Positions 34,001 to 42,083 of a DNA stretch of 59,013 nucleotides are shown piece by piece. The stretch lies in the NCBI RefSeq assembly GCF_003813865.1, contig NZ_RMVG01000025.1, forward strand, positions 1 through 59,013. Direction: 5' to 3'. The notes beneath the pieces are model-generated. The model was not told where the DNA came from, ran no database searches, and saw only the letters and a list, made by a program, of their open reading frames with translations. How positions within the stretch are numbered: position 1 is the first letter of the stretch; every line of letters begins with the position of its first letter. The stretch is from Candidatus Pantoea deserta (lineage in GTDB: Bacteria > Pseudomonadota > Gammaproteobacteria > Enterobacterales > Enterobacteriaceae). A program made the position numbers and the translations under genes.

Positions 34001-34232
34001 ATCGTTTGGCGGTCACAGCAGTGTGTCAGCGTCCGTACAGGGTGTTTCAGACTCAACGGCATCATTCCGTACAAATTTCTCTGGTACCAGCGTTGGATTA
34101 AACGGCGGCATTAACGGCCAGATACGCGACAATGTGATACTCGGCGTTCAGGCTGGGTGGTCTGAGGGACTGCATGGCAGCGAGTCGGGCGGTTTCTACG
34201 GTCTAGTGAATCTGGGTTATTCCTTCCGTTAA
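31017..34232 (+). CDS. AIDA-I/TibA/Ag43-like self-associating autotransporter adhesin
   Basis: A 1071-residue surface protein secreted by the type Va route. It starts with the extended signal-peptide region (NKAYRIVWSAARQAWVVACE), followed by a hydrophobic core near residues 37-52. Residues about 60-490 are tandem 19-residue AIDA strand-loop-strand repeats (GGVQYVNSGGSSTDTQI-type), rich in Ser/Gly and the typical heptosylation acceptors. A beta-helix with PrtL-like GTGELTKNGSGTLTLGG follows. The C-terminal barrel starts near residue 770 (YRDGMWSYAALPSLSLDYDR). The last residues are NLGYSFR: an extra Arg follows the Phe that normally ends the barrel, which is unusual. It is expressed with the upstream heptosyltransferase. 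Expected roles are autoaggregation, adhesion and biofilm. Confidence 0.93.
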   Translation: MNKAYRIVWSAARQAWVVACERAGCGGRPPVAVKRIAGTLLLLGMAGSAAATTYDGTTVSGSILSLNNGDVANNVSVISGGNLNVNNGGLVTSSNVGNGVGLSNIVVSSGGNAVSTTVNSSGRQYINSGGSATSTVLNGGSEIVYVGANVSGSTVNSRSQQEVYGEVTSTTVNSGGALMVLGGTSHFTHVNSSGIEYVLSGSSDSALIDNWGNQIVYAGASAVSATVAGGTQQVNGTASDTTVKAGGVQYVNSGGSSTDTQIEANASQGIYGTATSTQVNSGGSQYVYSGGSASLSMVHNSGYMLIFGGGSASNAIIDSGATLNTYAGATATGLVVSSGGSLVTNTGATLDGTNALGAFSISAGHAKNLLLENNGSLIVNATDSSENTVINQGGVEYVLGSATGTVVNQYGIQRVNAGGTATGTTVNAGGEQDVFGTAISTTVNSGGLLAVYDGGVASQAMINSGGSLSVNSGGTATDATVQAGGLLNITDGAVLTLADNHFVNNGTTTYDTTSNMALNTNLSGTGELTKNGSGTLTLGGTLSQSQVNLNAGSLIMDGLDATTDVIALSGTSLSLVNSASLTGIIDPTDVTIDSSSTWNMTGDSLVDTLTNAGSIVFAAPTGTFTPHTLTVTNLVGNGGTITLNTVAGDSSSPADKLIIDGGQATGTTGLRVLNRGGLGAQTTGNGITLVSAINGATTDTNAFNLSQPLVAGAYSYSLYRNADQSWYLTSQLTTTDTQEPAEEDTGTATPVRNTVNYRDGMWSYAALPSLSLDYDRLVAGTADTRFHYAKDSRMWGRVVAGQLRHGDHGNLTGGGVPESSGAYSFLQIGGDLWQFAGSRADWRAGVYGATGLMRNDVWRDGGSKEAGTDRDTVYTGGAYLSGLTQDGLRLDGLLQVSHHSISTASNDGTRSSTSGTGWLASAQAGQAFTLSPALSLEPQLMYTVQGISLDDAHDEAASLDWSDSHRQSVQAGLKVGTPANYKAKVQWWVTPALTQSFGGHSSVSASVQGVSDSTASFRTNFSGTSVGLNGGINGQIRDNVILGVQAGWSEGLHGSESGGFYGLVNLGYSFR

Positions 34233-34244
34233 AACACAATAAAA

Positions 34245-34269
34245 ATACCGGGCTGAAAATGCCCGGTAT
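34245..34269 (+). terminator. Hairpin after the autotransporter gene
   Basis: ATACCGGGC (34245-34253) pairs perfectly with GCCCGGTAT (34261-34269) around TGAAAAT, 12 bases after the stop. The tail GTCTCCTG is not T-rich, so termination may rely on the next hairpin at 34353. Confidence 0.6.
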
Positions 34270-34276
34270 GTCTCCT

Positions 34277-34297
34277 GTGTGCCAGAAGCGGACGTTG
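34277..34297. repeat. Partial palindromic repeat (right end)
   Basis: TGTGTGCCAGAAGCGGACGT keeps the loop and 3' arm of the right hairpin. With the full copy at 29134-29200 it brackets the autotransporter module. Confidence 0.55.
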
Positions 34298-34352
34298 TGA
34301 CATACTTGATCAACGCAGTCCTGTTTACATGGCAGATTTGACAAGTCTCCGA

Positions 34353-34378
34353 AAAAACCAGGGTTTCCCCTGGTTTTT
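34353..34378. terminator. Bidirectional terminator
   Basis: AAAAACCAGGG (34353-34363) and CCCTGGTTTTT (34368-34378) with a four-base loop; the A and T runs lie within the arms. It lies between the convergent autotransporter and amidohydrolase units. Confidence 0.88.
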
Positions 34379-34393
34379 CAGGTTACATTCAGC

Positions 34394-35629
34394 TCAAATT
34401 AACTCTTTCTTTTCCCAGAAGCCGTCTTTAATAATCCCAATAATGCCTTCTCCTTGTCCGCTCAGAATACCAATGTTTTCCAAGGGGTTTTCTTCAAGAA
34501 TGAGCAGGTCGGCAATCGCCCCTTCTGCCACAATGCCGAGCTTACCTTCCATATTCAGTATCTCGGCACCGATGACCGTCGCCTGCCGCAGCGTTTCAGC
34601 ATTTCCCAGTACTTCTGCTCTGATGCGCAGCTCATCGCTCTGATACGGGTGCATCTCACCCAGCAAATCGGTACCAAATCCCATTTTAACGCCGTGCTTT
34701 TTGAGAATTTCCAGCGCTTTGAGTCCCTGAAGCCTGACGACTTCATTTTTAACCAGCGCCGGTTCGGGCACCCCCGTTTCACGGCCCACCTTGCTCATGG
34801 CATCATAAATGACCAGGGTGGGCACCGCATACGCACCGTGTTCGGCCATAACTGCGGCGGCCTGGTCATCAATCAGGTTGCCGTGCTCAATGGTGCGTAC
34901 GCCCAGACGCACGATGCGCTCAATCGCTTTCGCCGTGTAGGCGTGCGCCATAACGTAGGTCTGGTGCGACTCAGCCTCTTCCACAATGGCCCTGATTTCA
35001 TCTACTGAGAACTGCAGGTTGCCGATGGGATCGGTGGGAGACCCCACACCACCGGATGCCATAATCTTTATCTGGTGCGCCCCGCTACGCATCTCCTCGC
35101 GTACCGCCTTTCTGACCGCATCAACCCCGTCCACAATACGTCCAATAGCACCGATATGCTGGCTGCACTGGCAGACCTCCGGTTCGCGGTTGTCGTAGCG
35201 GTCGCGGAAGTCTCCGTGACCGCCGGTCTGGGACAGAGCCTTGCCGCAGATAAACAGGCGCGGTCCGCTGATAAGGCGCTGCTCAATGGCCTGTGACAGG
35301 GCATAAGGCGCGCCACCGGCGTCACGCGCCGTCGTAAAGCCGCGCATCAGCATGCCTTTCAGAATAGGAACCGAGTTCAGCACCGCAAACGTGTCCGGCA
35401 ACTGTCCGTTTTTGGCGAGGCCTGCAACGGATGAGATAGCATGTATATGACAGTCGATCATGCCAGGCATAACGTAGCGGCCATTTACATCAACGGTTTC
35501 GGCATCGCCGGTCTGAATGGGCTCCCGGCTGATGCGTTTGATGAGCTGACCTTCGATAAGGATGGAATACAGCGCGTCATCATTTTCATGGTTTACGTCA
35601 TAAATTCGGGCATTTTTTAAAAGCAGCAT
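34394..35629 (-). CDS. Metal-dependent amidohydrolase (imidazolonepropionase/prolidase-like)
   Basis: A 411-residue cytosolic hydrolase of the amidohydrolase superfamily. The frame is open from 35650, but AAAAGGAC lies seven bases before the ATG at 35629. Ligands are visible: HxH in IDCHIHAISS, a bridging Lys in HQIKIMASGG, His in VMAHAYTA, His in TIEHGNLID, and the catalytic Asp in GFGTDLLGE. This is the layout of the group annotated as Xaa-Pro or Xaa-Arg dipeptidases and N-acyl amino-acid hydrolases. It is the last gene of an operon with a GAF protein and an MFS importer, so it probably hydrolyses the imported compound. Confidence 0.87.
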   Translation of the reverse strand: MLLLKNARIYDVNHENDDALYSILIEGQLIKRISREPIQTGDAETVDVNGRYVMPGMIDCHIHAISSVAGLAKNGQLPDTFAVLNSVPILKGMLMRGFTTARDAGGAPYALSQAIEQRLISGPRLFICGKALSQTGGHGDFRDRYDNREPEVCQCSQHIGAIGRIVDGVDAVRKAVREEMRSGAHQIKIMASGGVGSPTDPIGNLQFSVDEIRAIVEEAESHQTYVMAHAYTAKAIERIVRLGVRTIEHGNLIDDQAAAVMAEHGAYAVPTLVIYDAMSKVGRETGVPEPALVKNEVVRLQGLKALEILKKHGVKMGFGTDLLGEMHPYQSDELRIRAEVLGNAETLRQATVIGAEILNMEGKLGIVAEGAIADLLILEENPLENIGILSGQGEGIIGIIKDGFWEKKELI

Positions 35630-35650
35630 TTTCTGTCCTTTTGATTTCAT

Positions 35651-36184
35651 TCAGACAATGGCCGTCACTATGCCAGGCATTTCATCCCGGCATGATTCAA
35701 AACCGCCATCGAGTATGTAAGGTACGAGCATCTGAATTATGACCAGCGCAGGCGAGAGATCGGCCCGGTCATAGCTGTGCTCTTCGTGCATAAGATTGAT
35801 AGATCCGATGACCTTGCCCTGAAACTTAACGGGCAGGTTCAGCACGCTTTCACATCCGTACGAGATAAGCTCTGGCGCGTCAGGAAAAACGCTTATCAGC
35901 GCTTCTTTATCAGGCGCAATAAACACTTCACCTTTTCTCAGAACCGTTTCAGACCAGCGGCTGCGGCTTACCCGCTTTTTGCCTCCAACCGGATTTAACG
36001 CTTCGTTACTGCTGTAAAGCCTTACCAGCAGGCCGTTGCGATCGTCATGAAACAGCACAGTGAACAGCCGGGCCTTGTAGAGCGTGGTAAGCACCCGTTC
36101 CGTTTCCTGCCAGACTTCCCGCTGGGACACCTCCAGATTTTTAAGCTTCTGTGCAAACTCTCTGATTAGTTTCATCGTTTCCAT
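35651..36184 (-). CDS. Stand-alone GAF-domain protein
   Basis: A 177-residue soluble protein made almost wholly of one GAF domain (residues about 15-160: EVWQETERVLTTLYKARLFT, GCESVLNLPVKFQGKVIGSINLMHEE). GAF domains bind small ligands or cyclic nucleotides. There is no output domain, HTH or kinase part, so it may act as a ligand-binding partner or as a detoxifying reductase like free methionine-(R)-sulfoxide reductase; the cysteine set of that enzyme (C84/C94/C118 in E. coli) is not obvious here. It lies five bases after the MFS gene and 21 bases before the amidohydrolase start, clearly one operon. Confidence 0.8.
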   Translation of the reverse strand: METMKLIREFAQKLKNLEVSQREVWQETERVLTTLYKARLFTVLFHDDRNGLLVRLYSSNEALNPVGGKKRVSRSRWSETVLRKGEVFIAPDKEALISVFPDAPELISYGCESVLNLPVKFQGKVIGSINLMHEEHSYDRADLSPALVIIQMLVPYILDGGFESCRDEMPGIVTAIV

Positions 36185-36189
36185 GGCAG

Positions 36190-37593
36190 TTACCTGCGAT
36201 CTGTTTTAAGCGTCATATCGGATGACACAGGCGGTTCGGGCGTCTGTTCATTGATGTCTTCGAGCGTTCTTCCCTGGGTCCGTACACCAAACAACAGGAC
36301 GGCCAGCGCGCCCATCAGAAGCATGCCCGTGGTCATCGCGAACACCCCGCCAAAACCAAAGATCGGGTACAGCCAGCCGACCAGCATGGGAGAGGCGATC
36401 GCACCAATGCGGCCGAATGCCGAAGCGGCTCCCATGCCGGTCGCACGTACCTCGGTCGGAAAGACCTCAGGGGTATAGGCGTACTGGCCGGCATTAACGC
36501 CGTTCATGGCAAATGACAGCAGAATGCTGGCCATAACGATGACGTTATTACCCGTGGCAAATGCCAGAAGAAGCGCGGCGGCGCACGCCAGGAAGAGATA
36601 GCTGACAATGGTGGCTTTACGGCCAATTTTTTCGTTAAACCAGGCGGCTGAGTAGTAACCCGGGATCTGTGCAAGGTAAATCAGAATAGAAAAGGAGAAG
36701 CTTTTCGAGATGGTCATTCCCTGCTGAACCAGCAGCCCGGGGATCCAGGTGAAAAAGGCATACGAACAAAACGTGATGGAAAGCCAGAGACACCAGATCA
36801 TGGCCGTGGTGCGCGCCAGCGGTCCGGTCCAGAGCAGCTTCAGGGTTTTGAGCATGCCATTATTGTTTACAGGGATCGCTTTTACGTGGGTCTGCTCTAC
36901 CGGCGGAAGTTCAACGCCGCTGCGTACCACCTGCGCTTCGATATAGCTCACGACCTTTTCTGCTTCTTCATGCCGGCCGCGGCTTATCAGCCAGCGGGGG
37001 GATTCAAACAGTGACTTTCGCCACCACAGCAGAGTTATTACGGGTACAGCCGTCAGCGCGAGGGCAAAACGCCAGGCGTTATCGCTGAGCGGCACGAGAA
37101 AATATCCAATCAGGGCGGCGAGAACAAACCCGAAGGAGAAGAACCCTGCCAGCGCGCCCGTGAAGCTTCCCCGGTAGCGATTACTGACGAACTCAGCAAG
37201 AAACGGTGCAATGATGGCACCCTCTGCCCCCATCCCTATACCGGCAAGCGACCGGAAGAGAAAAAACGTGTGCCAGTCAGTGACGAAGGCGTTGGCCAGT
37301 GACATGCTGCAGAAAATAGTCAGTGCCCACATCATGACGACGCGGCGTCCGAACCGGTCACCCAGCATCCCGGCAAACAGCGCCCCGATCAAAAAACCAA
37401 TATACGTACTGCTGGCCAGCAGGCCGGTCTGAAAGCTGGTGAGCTCCCATTGCACGCGAATGACAGGAAGAATAAACGCCACGATGGCGGCATCCATTGC
37501 CTCAAACGTAAATCCCAGCCCGCCCATCACAAGCAGTTTGAAATGAAAACGGCTGAAAGGAAGCCGCTCCAGTCGTGCAGTAATGTCTGACAT
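36190..37593 (-). CDS. MFS importer (NiaP/AAHS-like organic-acid or metabolite:H+ symporter)
   Basis: A 467-residue inner-membrane permease with twelve spans. Features are GFTFEAMDAAIVAFILP (TM1), GDRFGRRVVMM (loop 2-3), RSLAGIGMGAEGAIIAPFLAEF (TM4), ESPRWLISRGRHEEAE after TM6, and YTPEVFPTEVRATGMG at TM10-11. These are the motifs of the sugar-porter-like NiaP/aromatic-acid group. It heads the operon MFS-GAF-amidohydrolase (CAGGG before the ATG). The substrate is probably an amide or cyclic compound processed by the amidohydrolase, which is an inference from operon order. Confidence 0.87.
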   Translation of the reverse strand: MSDITARLERLPFSRFHFKLLVMGGLGFTFEAMDAAIVAFILPVIRVQWELTSFQTGLLASSTYIGFLIGALFAGMLGDRFGRRVVMMWALTIFCSMSLANAFVTDWHTFFLFRSLAGIGMGAEGAIIAPFLAEFVSNRYRGSFTGALAGFFSFGFVLAALIGYFLVPLSDNAWRFALALTAVPVITLLWWRKSLFESPRWLISRGRHEEAEKVVSYIEAQVVRSGVELPPVEQTHVKAIPVNNNGMLKTLKLLWTGPLARTTAMIWCLWLSITFCSYAFFTWIPGLLVQQGMTISKSFSFSILIYLAQIPGYYSAAWFNEKIGRKATIVSYLFLACAAALLLAFATGNNVIVMASILLSFAMNGVNAGQYAYTPEVFPTEVRATGMGAASAFGRIGAIASPMLVGWLYPIFGFGGVFAMTTGMLLMGALAVLLFGVRTQGRTLEDINEQTPEPPVSSDMTLKTDRR

Positions 37594-37712
37594 AATTCAA
37601 CCCTGATCATTAAACATCAAAAGTTAACTGCCAAATCACTCCGGGAAACATCAAGTGACTGGCTCACTTGCTATCCATTGCAGGACTACCTTTCAGCAAA
37701 AATTACAGTCTG

Positions 37713-39122
37713 TTAATGCGCTTTATTTACGCGTCTTTCCGTGACGCCTGCTTTCCGTTTATTGGTCACAATCAGGCTGGCAATCAGCACAAACAGCGTC
37801 ACGCCTGCGGTCATCAGAGCTTCATAACGATAGGTAGCGGAGACAAACATGTACCCGAGGATCCCGGCGATAACGATGATGGTGAACCAGGTCAGGTAGG
37901 GATAAAGCCACATCTTCAGCTTTGGCACCTCACCGCGCAGGTTCATCTGACGGCGCATGCGTAGCTGGGTGAAGGCGATGACCAGATAAAGCACCAGTCC
38001 GAATGCACCAGTGGTTGAAAGCAGAATGCTGAATACCTGGCCGGGGAAAAAGTAGTTTGCAAGGCAGCCCAGGAAGCCAGCAACAGTCGAGCTGATGACC
38101 GCGACGCGGGGAACGCCGGCCTCTGATGTGGTACAGGTTGCAGCTGGCGCATCACCCCGACGTCCGAGCGCAAACAGCATGCGGGATGAGGTATACAGGC
38201 CTGAGTTCATACAGCTGCATACAGCGATGAGAACCACAACATCCACCACAAACTTCGCGCCGGGAATATGCATGATCTCAAGTGCACGCTGAAAAGAACC
38301 TACTTCCATCAGTCGCGGATCGTTCCAGGGGACGATGGCGACGACCAGAAAAATCGACAGGATGTAGAAAAGAGCGATGCGATAAACCACAAGGCGGGTA
38401 GCGCGGGCGATTTGTTCTTCAGGATTACGTGACTCCGCCGCCGCGATGCTGACGATTTCAGCGCCAAAGAAGGAAAAGACGGTCACAAGCACGCCACCGA
38501 TCACTGCACCAAAGCCGTTAGGCATAAACCCGTTGAAGGCCCAGAGCTTCTCGACGCCGCTGATGTCAGCCGTGGGCAACTTACCGGTTACCGCCAGGGC
38601 ACCGAGCACAATAAAGCCGATAATTGCGACGACCTTGACGATAGAAAACCAGAATTCGAATTCACCGAAATTTTTCACGCTGAACAGGTTGGTAAACGTC
38701 AGCAGGAATACAATGCCAGACGAGAACAGCCAGGCAGGAACGGTCGGGAACCACGTGCTCAGTATATCCGCGCCGGCAATAGCCTCTACCGGAATAACGA
38801 GAACCCAGTACCACCAGTAAAGCCAGCCGATGGAAAAGCCTGCCCAGCGTCCGATCGCGCGATCGGCATACGTCGAGAAAGACCCGGTATCAGGCTGGCT
38901 GACAGCCATTTCGCCGAGCATACGCATGACCACCAGAACCAGCAGCCCCGTGAATGCGTAGGATATAAGGATCGCGGGTCCGGCCGTCGCAATGGCTTTT
39001 GACGACCCGATAAATAACCCTGCCCCAATAATGCCCGCGATGGAGATCATGGTGACCTGGCGTGTGGACAACCCGGCATGGAGAGTTTTTCCACTGCCTT
39101 GAGATGAATGTATTTCAGCCAT
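37713..39122 (-). CDS. APC-family amino-acid permease (GabP/AnsP-like)
   Basis: A 469-residue amino-acid:H+ symporter with about twelve spans. STRQVTMISIAGIIGAGLFI (TM1), GEMAVSQPDTGSFSTYADRA (TM3) and FSFFGAEIVSIAAAESRNPE (TM6-7) are the AAT-family signatures. By context it is the likely importer of proline or hydroxyproline, as it lies directly downstream of the hydroxyproline genes on the same strand, but sequence alone would read GABA permease-like. AGAGGCAAT precedes the ATG. A hairpin at 39227-39249 separates it from the aldehyde dehydrogenase gene, and no GntR palindrome lies in front of it. Confidence 0.9.
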   Translation of the reverse strand: MAEIHSSQGSGKTLHAGLSTRQVTMISIAGIIGAGLFIGSSKAIATAGPAILISYAFTGLLVLVVMRMLGEMAVSQPDTGSFSTYADRAIGRWAGFSIGWLYWWYWVLVIPVEAIAGADILSTWFPTVPAWLFSSGIVFLLTFTNLFSVKNFGEFEFWFSIVKVVAIIGFIVLGALAVTGKLPTADISGVEKLWAFNGFMPNGFGAVIGGVLVTVFSFFGAEIVSIAAAESRNPEEQIARATRLVVYRIALFYILSIFLVVAIVPWNDPRLMEVGSFQRALEIMHIPGAKFVVDVVVLIAVCSCMNSGLYTSSRMLFALGRRGDAPAATCTTSEAGVPRVAVISSTVAGFLGCLANYFFPGQVFSILLSTTGAFGLVLYLVIAFTQLRMRRQMNLRGEVPKLKMWLYPYLTWFTIIVIAGILGYMFVSATYRYEALMTAGVTLFVLIASLIVTNKRKAGVTERRVNKAH

Positions 39123-39226
39123 ATTGCCTCTTGTCTTAAAGACGGTTGATTTGTTTTTATATTTTTTGCAGATGACAGCGCCCCGACCTTATAAAAAATA
39201 AAGTCAACCTGACGGGGGATTTAATA

Positions 39227-39249
39227 AGTGAGGGGGGATCCCCCTCACT
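39227..39249. terminator. Hairpin between dehydrogenase and permease genes
   Basis: AGTGAGGGG (39227-39235) pairs with CCCCTCACT (39241-39249) around GGATC. CTTTT follows on the plus strand; the minus-strand tail is TATTAAAT. It is eight bases past the aldehyde dehydrogenase stop. Confidence 0.62.
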
Positions 39250-39256
39250 CTTTTAA

Positions 39257-40819
39257 TCAGCCAAAACTGACCGGAATATTTAGAGGGTTACTTTGCTGGA
39301 GTGCCGGCGGAAGAAGCGCTTCAGGAAGGCCCTGATAGGATACCGGACGCAGGAAGCGATGAATGGCAAGGCTGCCTACTGACGTGGTGCGGCTGTCAGA
39401 GGTGGCCGGAAACGGCCCGCCATGGACCATGGCATGCGTGACTTCCACGCCAGTGCCAAAGCCGTTTGCAATAAGGCGTCCTGCCCTGGTTTCCAGCAGA
39501 GGCAGCAGCGCGCTGACGTCCGGGTAGTCTTCCTGCGTAAAATGAACGGCGGCAGTCAGCTGCCCTTCCAGGTGCGAAACGGCTTCCTGCAGCTGCTGCA
39601 GTGAATCGCATTTTACAAGAAGTGACGCCGCACCAAAGGCCTCTTCATGCAGCTCAGGATGGGCCATAAAGTCTTCCGCAGAAACAGCGAACAGTGACAC
39701 GCGGGACGTAAACCTGCCGGACTCCGGTCCCTGTGCCACCGTCGTTACTTTCGGATGGTCTTTAAGTTCGCGAAGACGCTCCACGTAGGCTTTGTGAATA
39801 CCGGGCGTCAGCATATTAGCCGGCTGCGTGTCTCTGATGATAGCGGCAGTCGTTTCAGCGAAGCGGATAAGATCCGGGCTTTTCACGGCAAAAATCAGTC
39901 CCGGATTGGTACAGAACTGACCGGCTCCCATGTTAAGCGCCGGTACAAAACCTGCTGCTATCTCTTCCGCGCGGGTTTTGAGGGCATTCGGGAACAGGAT
40001 TACAGGATTAATTGAGCTCATTTCGGCATAAACCGGGACAGGCTCTTTACGGGCATTGGCAATTTTTACCAGTGCCATACCGCCAGTACGGGAGCCAGTA
40101 AAGCCCACGGCCTTGACGCGCGGATCGGCCACCAGTCCCTGACCGATACTGCGGTCACTGTCAAACAGAAGTGAGAACACGCCTTCCGGCAGGTCACAGT
40201 CTTTTACGGCCTGCTGAACGGCACGCGCGACCAGCTCTGAGGTTCCCGGATGCGCGGAGTGTGCTTTGACAATGACGGGACAGCCTGCAGCAAGCGCGGA
40301 TGCGGTATCGCCGCCAGCCACAGAGAACGCCAGTGGAAAATTAGAGGCTCCGAACACAGCGACCGGGCCCAGCCCGATATGCTGAAGACGCAGATCGACA
40401 CGTGGAAGGGGTTCACGCTCCGGTTGAGCCGGATCGATGCGGGCGCCCAGGTACTCACCACTGCGCAGAACGCCAGCGAAAAGCTTCAGCTGCCCCATGG
40501 TGCGGCCGCGTTCGCCCTGAACACGGGCCTTTGGCAGGCCGGTTTCCAGCATACAGCGTTCAACAAGGGTATCACCCAGGTCAGCGATATTCTGTGCAAT
40601 GCGCTCAAGGAAAGCTGCACGCTTCTCTGGCGTGACGTTACGGTAAACAGGGAACGCGCTGGCTGCAAGGGCGCAGGCATGGTCCAGATCGTCTTTGGTA
40701 GCCCCGCCGAAAGCAGGCTCAATCTGATCACCGGTGACGGCGTCAAGTGCATAAACTTTGCCGTTGGTACCCTGCTTCTCTGTCTGTCCGATAAACAGGT
40801 TTCCTGAAATCTGAGTCAT
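39257..40819 (-). CDS. Alpha-ketoglutarate semialdehyde dehydrogenase
   Basis: Oxidises 2,5-dioxopentanoate to 2-oxoglutarate with NAD(P)+, the last step of hydroxyproline catabolism. The ATG at 40819 follows AGAGGTAAAT and gives 520 residues; a longer reading is unconserved. The Rossmann/ALDH body shows VFGASNFPLAFSVAGGD (about 155-171), the general-base Glu in YAEMSSINP (E266) and the catalytic C303 in GAGQFCTNPG. The YAEMSSINP/AGQFCTNPG wording is that of the KGSADH type II/III group rather than betaine ALDHs. It lies downstream of the DapA-family deaminase gene, separated by two hairpins. Confidence 0.9.
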   Translation of the reverse strand: MTQISGNLFIGQTEKQGTNGKVYALDAVTGDQIEPAFGGATKDDLDHACALAASAFPVYRNVTPEKRAAFLERIAQNIADLGDTLVERCMLETGLPKARVQGERGRTMGQLKLFAGVLRSGEYLGARIDPAQPEREPLPRVDLRLQHIGLGPVAVFGASNFPLAFSVAGGDTASALAAGCPVIVKAHSAHPGTSELVARAVQQAVKDCDLPEGVFSLLFDSDRSIGQGLVADPRVKAVGFTGSRTGGMALVKIANARKEPVPVYAEMSSINPVILFPNALKTRAEEIAAGFVPALNMGAGQFCTNPGLIFAVKSPDLIRFAETTAAIIRDTQPANMLTPGIHKAYVERLRELKDHPKVTTVAQGPESGRFTSRVSLFAVSAEDFMAHPELHEEAFGAASLLVKCDSLQQLQEAVSHLEGQLTAAVHFTQEDYPDVSALLPLLETRAGRLIANGFGTGVEVTHAMVHGGPFPATSDSRTTSVGSLAIHRFLRPVSYQGLPEALLPPALQQSNPLNIPVSFG

Positions 40820-40853
40820 ATTTACCTCTTGTACTCTGACCTTAAACTGGCGG

Positions 40854-40906
40854 GAGCACACCGGTCAGATGTGCTCTCCGGGTGAGGCAGCCTTATCTGC
40901 TGCCTC
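40854..40906 (-). promoter_or_regulatory. Two tandem intercistronic hairpins
   Basis: GAGCACA/TGTGCTC (40854-40860 with 40870-40876) and GAGGCAGC/GCTGCCTC (40884-40891 with 40899-40906), both perfect. They stand between the deaminase stop and the dehydrogenase start. Neither has a T run, so an mRNA-processing or stability role is more likely than termination. Confidence 0.6.
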
Positions 40907-40926
40907 TCAGGCTCATGACCAGCAGG

Positions 40927-41826
40927 TCAGCCCTGGTAGTTCGCTAAATCATCAATGGCTTTTTTAACCGTTTTTTCTACGTATTCGCGCTCAGCGCCTA
41001 CGAGCGGCAGACGCGGCGCGCGCGTCCACTCTGGTGCTCCGTAAACCAGATGTTCTGCCAGCTTGATGTACTGAACCAGCTTGACGTGCGTGTCGAGATG
41101 GAAAGAAGGCGTCACGATGCGATAGATCTCGCGTGCTTCGGCAAATTTTTCCTGCGCGCACAGGTTGAAGATTTTCACGCACTCTGCTGGCCATACGTTT
41201 GTCATACCGGAAACCCATCCGGTAACGCCCAGCGCAGAACTCTCAACGATCAGGTCATCCACGCCACAGAAAATGCTGAAGCGATCGCCAAATTCGATAT
41301 ACATGTCAGTGACGCGGCGAATATCGCCGGTTTCTTCTTTAATACAGACGATCTCAGGCGTATCGATCAGTTCTTTCAGAACATCGACGGTGACATCGAC
41401 ACCGTATGCAATGGGGTTGTTGTAAATCATGACAGGCAGGGAGGTGGCGCTGGCGATGCCCTTGTACCATTCCGCCGTTTCACGCGGATCGGTTTTGTAA
41501 CCCAGACTCGGGAAGACCATCAGGCCCGACGCACCAAAAGACTGATACGCTTTGGCATTTTTCTGCGCGTTCTCAAGTGTGGTTTCAGCCAGACCAGAAA
41601 GTACCGGCACGCGGCCGTTTGCCGTTTCCACAGCCGCACGGATCACGGCTTCACGCTCCTGCATATTCAGGGAAGCGTTCTCACCCAGCATTGGCAGCAC
41701 AATCACGCCAGATACGCCGTTTTCGATAAGACGCTCAATGCTGCTCTTCAGCGCCGGAATATCAAGCTGACTGTCCTGCGTCATCTTCGTAGTAACTGCC
41801 GGGAAAACACCTTTCCAAATAGCCAT
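40927..41826 (-). CDS. DapA-family 1-pyrroline-4-hydroxy-2-carboxylate deaminase (candidate)
   Basis: A class I aldolase-type TIM barrel of 299 residues. K163 in VCIKEETGD is the Schiff-base lysine, and Y135 in MIYNNPIAYG is the conserved tyrosine. The family includes dihydrodipicolinate synthase, sugar-acid dehydratases and the hydroxyproline-pathway deaminase that turns the cyclic imine into alpha-ketoglutarate semialdehyde. The last fits best, because epimerase, dehydrogenase and semialdehyde dehydrogenase genes surround it. GGAGAGGTAGGAA precedes the ATG. A TTGGATCCAG palindrome lies about 34 bp upstream. Confidence 0.85.
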   Translation of the reverse strand: MAIWKGVFPAVTTKMTQDSQLDIPALKSSIERLIENGVSGVIVLPMLGENASLNMQEREAVIRAAVETANGRVPVLSGLAETTLENAQKNAKAYQSFGASGLMVFPSLGYKTDPRETAEWYKGIASATSLPVMIYNNPIAYGVDVTVDVLKELIDTPEIVCIKEETGDIRRVTDMYIEFGDRFSIFCGVDDLIVESSALGVTGWVSGMTNVWPAECVKIFNLCAQEKFAEAREIYRIVTPSFHLDTHVKLVQYIKLAEHLVYGAPEWTRAPRLPLVGAEREYVEKTVKKAIDDLANYQG

Positions 41827-41859
41827 TTCCTACCTCTCCAAAGTTCATATTGTGACCAA

Positions 41860-41875
41860 CTGGATCCAATATACA
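41860..41875 (-). promoter_or_regulatory. GntR operator before the deaminase gene
   Basis: The minus strand reads ATATTGGATCCAG; core TTGGATCCAG with an 8-bp palindromic centre (TGGATCCA, 41861-41868). Same 12-mer ATTGGATCCAGT as before the D-hydroxyproline dehydrogenase gene. Confidence 0.8.
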
Positions 41876-42065
41876 TATGCACAATATGCGTGTCCATCAT
41901 AAATCCTTAACAAAACTGCATATAAGAATTTACAATGTCAGACCTGTGATCAGCCTCTTACGAATAGAAAATTCTTATGAAAGTACGCCTTTGACAGGGT
42001 AATTTGACAAGGTAGGATGAGGTAGCGTGCGTCCGCAGGTTGCGGTAATTTATTCACTCGTTCTC

Positions 42066-42075
42066 TTGGATCCAA
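42066..42075. promoter_or_regulatory. GntR operator before its own gene
   Basis: TTGGATCCAA, a perfect 10-bp palindrome eight bases before the GntR ATG, placed for autorepression. Confidence 0.8.
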
Positions 42076-42083
42076 AAACAGCA

